Positions 56,576 through 64,000 of a stretch of 64,000 nt of DNA are shown piece after piece. The translations under genes and the position numbers were made by a program. The stretch covers positions 433,152-497,151 of the forward strand of contig NZ_FTMD01000002.1 of the NCBI RefSeq assembly GCF_900156155.1, in the 5' to 3' direction. This stretch comes from Aromatoleum tolulyticum. Lineage in GTDB: Bacteria; Pseudomonadota; Gammaproteobacteria; Burkholderiales; Rhodocyclaceae. The notes beneath the pieces were generated by a model. The model ran no database searches, was not told where the DNA came from, and was given only the letters and a program-made list of their open reading frames with translations. Numbering within the stretch: the first letter of the stretch is position 1; each line of letters starts with the position of its first letter.

Positions 56576-57469
56576 TCACGTGCTGGCGTGCTCTGCCCCC
56601 GCAAGCAGGCTGCGGATCACCGGATGATCGACCTTGCGCTGCGCCGAGATCGCATAGAAGTGCTCGACCACGTCCGGGCAGCGCCCCAGCAGCGCCAGAC
56701 CGCGCGTGCGGGTGAACTCCTCCGACGACAACTCGGGGGCCGGAAAGGCACCAAGCCCGCTTTCGCCGAAGGTCGCCAGTAGCGCGCTGTCCTCGAACTC
56801 GCCGACGATGCGCGGACGAATGCCATGACGCGCGAGCCAGTCGTCGAGGCGGCTGCGCACCGCCGAATCCGTCGTCGGCAACAGCAAGGGAAGTTCGGCG
56901 AGGCAGGCAGGGAAGTCCAGCTCGACCTTCGCGGCGATGTCCGCCCGCACGTACCACGCGATTGGCGATTTCCCCAGCCGGTGGCTGAACACCCGCAGGT
57001 TCGGATTCGCCGGCGCGGGCCGGTCGGCCAGCACCACGTCCAGCCGATGCAGGGCTAGGTCGGCGAGCAGGTCGTCGAAATCGCCCTCCTGGCATTGCAG
57101 GCGCAGGTTCGGCGTCTGCACCGCGGGTTGCAGCAGATGCCGCACCGCCAGCTTCGGCAATGCATCGGAGATCCCGACCGCGAGGCGCACGCCCTGCGCA
57201 TTCGCCGCCTCCTGCACGGCCGCCGGCAAGGCCTCACCGAGCTGGAAGATCTGCTCCGCGTAGCGCACCGCCGTCGCACCCGCATCGGTGAGCTCGATCC
57301 CTCTCCCCACCGACTTGAACAGCGAGTAACCCAGCGAGCGTTCGAGTTCGCGCACCTGGGTGCTGACGGTCTGCACCGCCATCTCGAGCCGCTCCGCGGC
57401 CCGCGCGATACCGCCCTCCTTCGCGACGACCCAGAAGTAATATAGGTGACGGTAGTTGAGCGGCTGCAT
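56576..57469 (-). CDS. LysR-family regulator, NhaR-like
   Basis: 297 residues. The N-terminus MQPLNYRHLYYFWVVAKEGG and ARAAERLEMAVQTVSTQVRELERSLG is very close to NhaR, the activator of sodium/proton antiporter genes. The effector domain includes RLAVGISDALPKLAVRHLL and LDVVLADRPAP. No antiporter gene is nearby, so the regulon may differ. AAGGGA precedes ATG 57469, and an inverted repeat overlaps the start codon. Confidence 0.85.
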   Translation of the reverse strand: MQPLNYRHLYYFWVVAKEGGIARAAERLEMAVQTVSTQVRELERSLGYSLFKSVGRGIELTDAGATAVRYAEQIFQLGEALPAAVQEAANAQGVRLAVGISDALPKLAVRHLLQPAVQTPNLRLQCQEGDFDDLLADLALHRLDVVLADRPAPANPNLRVFSHRLGKSPIAWYVRADIAAKVELDFPACLAELPLLLPTTDSAVRSRLDDWLARHGIRPRIVGEFEDSALLATFGESGLGAFPAPELSSEEFTRTRGLALLGRCPDVVEHFYAISAQRKVDHPVIRSLLAGAEHAST

Positions 57470-57497
57470 GTTAACTTCCCTTTTTCCTGAGTTAACA
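57469..57497. promoter_or_regulatory. Inverted repeat at the start of the NhaR-like gene
   Basis: TGTTAACT and AGTTAACA are perfect eight-base inverted arms separated by 13 bases. The site covers the ribosome-binding site and first base of the LysR gene, so bound protein would block its own expression. Spacing of 21 bases centre to centre fits a LysR dimer pair. Confidence 0.6.
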
Positions 57498-57639
57498 TAC
57501 TTTAAATTCATCTTCCACAGAAGTCCAAGGCTCCGTATCCTCCAAACGTCGTGTGCACCGATCGGTGCACCGGATCGCGTGCCCCCGGCAAGGGTGCGCG
57601 GGACACGGAACTCAAACGCTCGAAGGAGACCCTGCCCTT

Positions 57640-58506
57640 ATGAAACTCACCCGACTCCTGCTCACGGTCTGCGCGCTCGTCGTGAGCGTCGGCCTGACGG
57701 CGACCGATGCCGAAGCCAAGCGCCTCGGCAGCGGAAAGTCGTTCGGCACGCAGAGCAGCACTGCGCAATCGTCCACGACCACCGCCCGCACGGCAGACAC
57801 CCCGACCGCACCGACGGCCGCTGCCGCGCCCGCCCAGGCCCCGCGCAAGAACTCGTGGCTCGGCCCCGTCGCCGGCCTGGCCGCCGGCCTGGGCCTGGCC
57901 GCCCTCGCCTCGCACCTCGGCATGGGCGAAGAGTTTGCCAACATGCTCATGATCGGCCTGCTCGTGTTCGCCGCAATCGCCGTCTTCCGCCTGGTGATGC
58001 GCAAGCGCACGCAGCAGCCCGCGATGCAGTACGCAGGCATGGGCGCCGGTGGCGGCAGCATCCCGATGCAGTCGCAAGCGCAACCGGCCTATGGTAGCGC
58101 CGCACCGGTCGCAGCTCCGGCGAACAACGCCCTGCCGGCAGGTTTCGATGCAGAAGGCTTTGCCCGCCAGGCCAAGGTGAATTTCATCCGCCTGCAGGCC
58201 GCCAACGACGCCGGCAACCTCGATGACCTGCGCGAGTTCGTGACCCCCGAGGTCTTCGGCGAACTGCAGATGCAGATCCGCGAGCGCGGTACGGCCCCGC
58301 AGCAGACCGAAGTGATGGAGCTCAACGCCGAAGTCGTCGAATGCGTCGAGGAAAACCGCCGCTACCGTGTCGCAGTCCGCTTCCGCGGCCTGATCCGCGA
58401 AGAAGCCGGCGCCGCTCCGGTCGACTTCGACGAGTTCTGGCACCTGACCAAGCCGGTCGACGGCAACCAGGGCTGGCAGGTCGCGGGCATCCAGCAGCTG
58501 AACTAA
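57640..58506 (+). CDS. Tim44-like domain protein
   Basis: 288 residues: signal peptide (about 1-26, LTRLLLTVCALVVSVGLTATDAEA), a low-complexity Ser/Thr/Ala/Pro segment, a glycine-rich membrane helix pair (about 90-135, WLGPVAGLAAGLGLAALASHLG and MLMIGLLVFAAIAVFRLVM), then a Tim44-like domain (about 165-288, GFARQAKVNFIRLQAANDAGNLDDLREFVTPEVF). Bacterial members sit in the inner membrane with the domain exposed; their role is poorly known. ATG 57640 is preceded by AAGGAGA at a long spacing. Confidence 0.88.
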   Translation: MKLTRLLLTVCALVVSVGLTATDAEAKRLGSGKSFGTQSSTAQSSTTTARTADTPTAPTAAAAPAQAPRKNSWLGPVAGLAAGLGLAALASHLGMGEEFANMLMIGLLVFAAIAVFRLVMRKRTQQPAMQYAGMGAGGGSIPMQSQAQPAYGSAAPVAAPANNALPAGFDAEGFARQAKVNFIRLQAANDAGNLDDLREFVTPEVFGELQMQIRERGTAPQQTEVMELNAEVVECVEENRRYRVAVRFRGLIREEAGAAPVDFDEFWHLTKPVDGNQGWQVAGIQQLN

Positions 58507-58530
58507 AACCCCCTGCCCACCAGAGAGAGC

Positions 58531-58565
58531 AAAGGGCGACCGGCCGCAAGCCGGTCGCCCTTTTT
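58531..58565. terminator. Bidirectional Rho-independent terminator
   Basis: Thirteen-pair stem AAAGGGCGACCGG/CCGGTCGCCCTTT with a seven-base loop, followed by TTTTT on the plus strand. It ends the Tim44-like gene and lies 16 bases from the convergent acyltransferase stop, so it may serve both. Confidence 0.9.
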
Positions 58566-58580
58566 CATTCGCGTTGCGGC

Positions 58581-59138
58581 TCAACCACGCCCGTCACCGA
58601 ACCTGATCTCGCCCGCCTTGTCGGGGTGCCTGCCCCGTCGGCCCGCATAGAAGTCGCGGATCGTCACCAGGTCGCACTCTGCATCGCCGCTGAGCGTCAC
58701 CCACGCCCCGATGCCCACCTCGCGGCGACCGTAGTCGATAAACGCGAGTCCGAGCGGAACCCCCGCCTGGACTGCAAGGTGATAGAAGCCGGACCTGAGG
58801 TGCGGCACATGGCCGCGAGTTCCCTCGGGCGCGATCGCGATCAGCAGGCGCTCCGACTCCGCAAAGCGACGCACCAGCTGCCCGACGAATCCCGTGCTGA
58901 CGCGCCGATTCACCGGAATGCCGCCCAGCCAGCGGAACAGCCCCCCGAGCGGCGGACGAAAGAGCGAATCCTTCGCCACGTAGGAAATCCTCAACCCCGA
59001 TGCCGATCGTGCCAGCACGCCGAGCGGGAAATCCCAGTTCGACGTATGCGGATACACCATCACGACCCCTTTCGGGCCGGGCGGCGGCACAATCACCAGG
59101 CGCCAGCCAGCCAGACGCAACAACAGCCGCGCCAGCAT
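58581..59138 (-). CDS. Lysophospholipid acyltransferase (PlsC-like)
   Basis: 185 residues. The acyltransferase motifs HTSNWD (H-x4-D) and IAPEGTRG are present, along with GGIPVNRR. The short length and MVYPHTSNWDFPLGVL start resemble the stand-alone glycerol-phosphate acyltransferase relatives that acylate unusual lipids. AGGAGG five bases before ATG 59138 fixes the start. Membrane-associated; acceptor unknown. Confidence 0.88.
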   Translation of the reverse strand: MLARLLLRLAGWRLVIVPPPGPKGVVMVYPHTSNWDFPLGVLARSASGLRISYVAKDSLFRPPLGGLFRWLGGIPVNRRVSTGFVGQLVRRFAESERLLIAIAPEGTRGHVPHLRSGFYHLAVQAGVPLGLAFIDYGRREVGIGAWVTLSGDAECDLVTIRDFYAGRRGRHPDKAGEIRFGDGRG

Positions 59139-59318
59139 CAAACCTCCTCTCTCAAGAACGCGAAGCCACTGAAATTGAAGACGATTCGTGGTCCGCACGA
59201 AAACCCGGCACTATCCGATAAATGCGGTGGCAAGACAACCTGCGAGGGTCGGCGAGAAGATTTTCGAAAATAGTTCTTGCCCCCCTGCTAGAAGTTCGCT
59301 ATAGTTCTGTTTCTCCGA

Positions 59319-59396
<78 letters not shown>

Positions 59397-59403
59397 ACAA
59401 GCC

Positions 59404-59437
59404 AAGGGCCTGCACTTCGTGCAGGCCCTTGTCGTTT
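59404..59437 (+). terminator. Terminator-like hairpin after tRNA-fMet
   Basis: Twelve-pair stem AAGGGCCTGCAC/GTGCAGGCCCTT with a three-base loop, nine bases after the tRNA, followed by GTCGTTT. The broken T-run makes it imperfect but placement is right. Confidence 0.75.
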
Positions 59438-59574
59438 CCGGCTTTGGCGCAATCTCGCGCAAAGCCCGCCTGCTCCCACCAAGCGGATTCGAGAATGGGG
59501 CAGTGTGCGCAAGCAAGCCCTTGCACGCCCAGAAATTCCAGCCGGCAATTCCATCTACAGCAGCCGATGCTCCC

Positions 59575-60651
59575 CTATGCGAGCTGCGCAGCGAGGCTTC
59601 GTGCGAGCTGCTGGAGTTCGACTGCATCCTCGAGACCGTCGAGGAAGCGGCCGGGGATGCCCGACAGTCCGCACTGGGCGCCGACCAGTGCGCCGGCGAG
59701 CATCGCGCGGGCCTCGTTCTGACCACCACCGTTAATGGCGTGCAGCACGGCCGACTCGAAATCGTCGTGGAAGCGCGCCGCAAGATAGTAGACGGCCGGC
59801 AACACGTGGTAGGCCGCGCAGGGCATCCCGTAGACGAGCGAGACCTTCCACGCGGGTTCGATGCGGATGTCGGGATCGGCGGCGGCGCGGGCAATGTATG
59901 ACGGGGTGAGCAGCGCGTCGGGTGACGCAAAGCGTCCGGTGTGCGAGGGTTCGGCTTCGCCGCGGCGCGGGGCCTCGAGTTGTCGGGTCGTGACCGCATG
60001 GAAAGGCAGGTCACCGGACTTGACCAGGCGCATGAGCTTCCCTGAGAGGTGGGCGTCCAGTTTCTCCCCCTGTACCAGCAGGCCGAGGACGGCTCCATAC
60101 GCCACGGTCAGCGATACGATCAGTTCGTCGGTCTGGGTGAGGAGCGTGTTGCGGGCGATCGCGTCGGCCAGCCGATGCGGCTCCCCGGCGTAGCGCACGG
60201 CGAGCACCAGCGAGCGCTCGATCGCTTCGGTGGTATCCGCGTGTCCGCCGGTTAGCGACCATGGCAGGCCCTGCCCTACCCGCCGGCGCCATGCTTCACG
60301 GATCGACTGACTGGTGTAGCCGCCGGGCCCGGACATCGGCGTGCCATCGAGCCGGGGAAAGAGCTCCTCGTCCATACGACGGCAGAAATCCGCCTCTTCG
60401 TAATCGCCACGCTCGACGACGGACTGCAGCAGCATCTTCATGATCAGGCCGGCTTGCGACAGTTGCCCCGCTGCCATCCCTTCGTGGTAGCGCCCGGGCC
60501 GCGGGCTCGTATAGTCGGTGATCCAGTCGCCGTAGTCGCGACGCAGTTCGTCGAGGTCGTAGTACCAGTGGGGGCCGAGCCCGAGCGCGTCGCCGATGAA
60601 GGCGCCGAGTATGGCGCCCGCGGCGCGGTCCTGTGTCGTTGAGTGTGCCAT
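59575..60651 (-). CDS. ADP-ribosylglycohydrolase-fold protein with altered metal motifs
   Basis: 358 residues. The N-terminus DRAAGAILGAFIGDALGLGPHWYYD and overall helical fold are those of DraG-type hydrolases. The usual metal motifs are altered: the place of TDDT reads GQLSQAG, and GGDTDT reads NGGGQNEARAMLAGALVGAQCG. The two-magnesium centre is therefore probably lost, and the protein may act on another substrate or not be an enzyme. AGGAAGGGA before ATG 60651 is a good ribosome-binding site. It is divergent from katG. Confidence 0.82.
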   Translation of the reverse strand: MAHSTTQDRAAGAILGAFIGDALGLGPHWYYDLDELRRDYGDWITDYTSPRPGRYHEGMAAGQLSQAGLIMKMLLQSVVERGDYEEADFCRRMDEELFPRLDGTPMSGPGGYTSQSIREAWRRRVGQGLPWSLTGGHADTTEAIERSLVLAVRYAGEPHRLADAIARNTLLTQTDELIVSLTVAYGAVLGLLVQGEKLDAHLSGKLMRLVKSGDLPFHAVTTRQLEAPRRGEAEPSHTGRFASPDALLTPSYIARAAADPDIRIEPAWKVSLVYGMPCAAYHVLPAVYYLAARFHDDFESAVLHAINGGGQNEARAMLAGALVGAQCGLSGIPGRFLDGLEDAVELQQLARSLAAQLA

Positions 60652-63119
<2,468 letters not shown>

Positions 63120-63128
63120 TCCGGGGAA

Positions 63129-63179
63129 GGCGTTCCGGGGGGCTCGCGGCAAGATGGTCACGCCGGCTTCCGGAACGCC
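63129..63179. other. Inverted repeat downstream of katG
   Basis: GGCGTTCCGG (63129-63138) and CCGGAACGCC (63170-63179), perfect ten-base arms 31 bases apart, nine bases after the katG stop. The long loop and lack of T-run make a classical terminator unlikely; it may be a weak 3' structure. Confidence 0.45.
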
Positions 63180-63224
63180 GATGAACGTCCTGGCGCGGTC
63201 CCCAAACCGGCCGCGCCGGGGCTT

Positions 63225-64000
63225 TCAGGCCCCCTGACTCCGATCAAGGTCCCGACTTTCCGCCCATTGCTGCACCTGGGCTGCAACCCACGGGCCGTCA
63301 TCCAGCGGAATGTCGTGGCCCGCCCGTGGATGAATACTGATTGGACAGTTCCATGCGCGCGCAAGGGCCACGGAACAATCCACATGAACCAGCCCGTCAT
63401 TGCGGCTGGCAAGAATCAGCAGTGCCGTCCCCGGATTTTCCTTCCCCGCACGGTATCGCGCGGCCGCGCACAGCTGGCGCCACGCATTCTTCCTCGTGAC
63501 CGGATATTCCGCACGGAAGGTGACCCAGGAGTCCAGCACGTCTGCCGCACCGACGCGCAGCCGGCTCGTCAGCGAGAGGATCCTTTCCTCCCATTCGCGC
63601 CTGCTCCCCCCGAACAGCGCCAGCTTCAGCAACGGCAGGTAGCTGCGCGGGCGCAGACGCCGATAGAACGGGCTGAACGGGCGCAAGCTGGTGTTGATCA
63701 GGACACAGCGGGCAATCTCGCCCGGGCACGCGTGCGCCCACGCCACTGCGACCATCGCACCGAGCGACATCGCCAGCAGGTTGTAGGGGGGCGCGATGCC
63801 GAGCCGTGACAACGCCTTTTGGCAGTAGGCGGCGATCTCGCGCACGTCGGTCGGGCTGGTCAGGTGATGCAGCGCGCCGTTCCCGGGAAGATCGATCGTC
63901 ACGACACGCGAATCCGGCATGGTTCGGCGGAACGTGTCCACGAAGTCGCCCCAGTGACGACTTTCCCGCGTGAGACCGCGGAGCAAGATCCAGGTCGTCA
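63225..64000 (-). CDS. Alpha/beta-hydrolase (start lost at window edge)
   Basis: About 258 residues to the edge; the frame continues beyond 64000, with TTWILLRGLTRESRHWGDF as its first visible residues. The nucleophile elbow reads LLAMSLGAMVAVAW (Ser in A-M-S-L-G), an acid is likely in LASRNDGLVH and the histidine in RAGHDIPLDD. This looks like a small esterase or lyase-type hydrolase; a missing lid domain limits what more can be said. The upstream start probably lies within a few bases of the edge. It converges with katG. Confidence 0.8.
   Translation of the reverse strand, partial: TTWILLRGLTRESRHWGDFVDTFRRTMPDSRVVTIDLPGNGALHHLTSPTDVREIAAYCQKALSRLGIAPPYNLLAMSLGAMVAVAWAHACPGEIARCVLINTSLRPFSPFYRRLRPRSYLPLLKLALFGGSRREWEERILSLTSRLRVGAADVLDSWVTFRAEYPVTRKNAWRQLCAAARYRAGKENPGTALLILASRNDGLVHVDCSVALARAWNCPISIHPRAGHDIPLDDGPWVAAQVQQWAESRDLDRSQGA

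Overview
The window is high-GC DNA with dense, tightly spaced operons. It reads as a betaproteobacterium of the Rhodocyclales, most likely the Thauera / Azoarcus / Aromatoleum group. The main reason is a korABC-type 2-oxoglutarate:NADP+ oxidoreductase, the enzyme known from denitrifying aromatic degraders of this group. It sits beside a 3-hydroxybenzoate/gentisate pathway, hemerythrin and DnrO-like genes, and dispersed proteobacterial palindromic repeats. The genus is an inference. No phage, IS element, CRISPR array or plasmid gene was seen.

Layout. (1) 1-17068: central sugar metabolism. zwf-pgl-hexR-pgi (minus) is divergent from edd-eda-epimerase-pyk (plus), followed by gapN, eno, ppc, a SemiSWEET sugar carrier and a VOC protein. 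Three near-identical HexR-type boxes lie between zwf and edd. Together the genes give an Entner-Doudoroff route whose lower branch uses non-phosphorylating GAPN; phosphoglycerate mutase and a glucose kinase are not in the window. (2) 17213-19731: a YgjP-type metalloprotease, DbpA helicase and a small unknown protein. (3) 19925-28648: an FMN hydroxy-acid dehydrogenase, a dihydropyrimidinase-like amidohydrolase, two paralogous GntR/FCD regulators, an MFS carrier, two racemase-fold proteins with altered cysteines and an FAH-fold hydrolase. The same 15-bp palindrome-containing box lies in both divergent promoters. This looks like an undescribed catabolic route for a cyclic amide or ureide and related acids.

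(4) 28731-33419: korC-korA-korB. Five TGCA words upstream, including two TGCA-N6-TGCA pairs, resemble BzdR/BoxR (benzoyl-CoA-responsive) operators. (5) 33722-42163: a small secreted protein, a persulfide dioxygenase-rhodanese fusion, two DnrO-like secreted paralogues, a CBS protein, a hemerythrin remnant, an octaheme cytochrome with HEAT/TPR repeats coupled to an arylsulfatase with an unusual active-site motif, and a hemerythrin. (6) 42271-51678: a HAAT-type ABC importer and the complete 3-hydroxybenzoate to fumarate + pyruvate pathway in one direction, with a divergent LysR regulator.

(7) 51675-55533: a RavA-ViaA-like AAA+/VWA pair translationally coupled to a DUF364 protein. (8) 55598-64000: YihY, an NhaR-like LysR regulator, a Tim44-like protein, an acyltransferase, an initiator tRNA, an ADP-ribosylglycohydrolase-fold protein without the usual metal motifs, KatG and a partial alpha/beta hydrolase.

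Functions come from reading translated motifs; no database search was run. Start codons were chosen by ribosome-binding site, gene spacing and family length, and doubtful ones are flagged.
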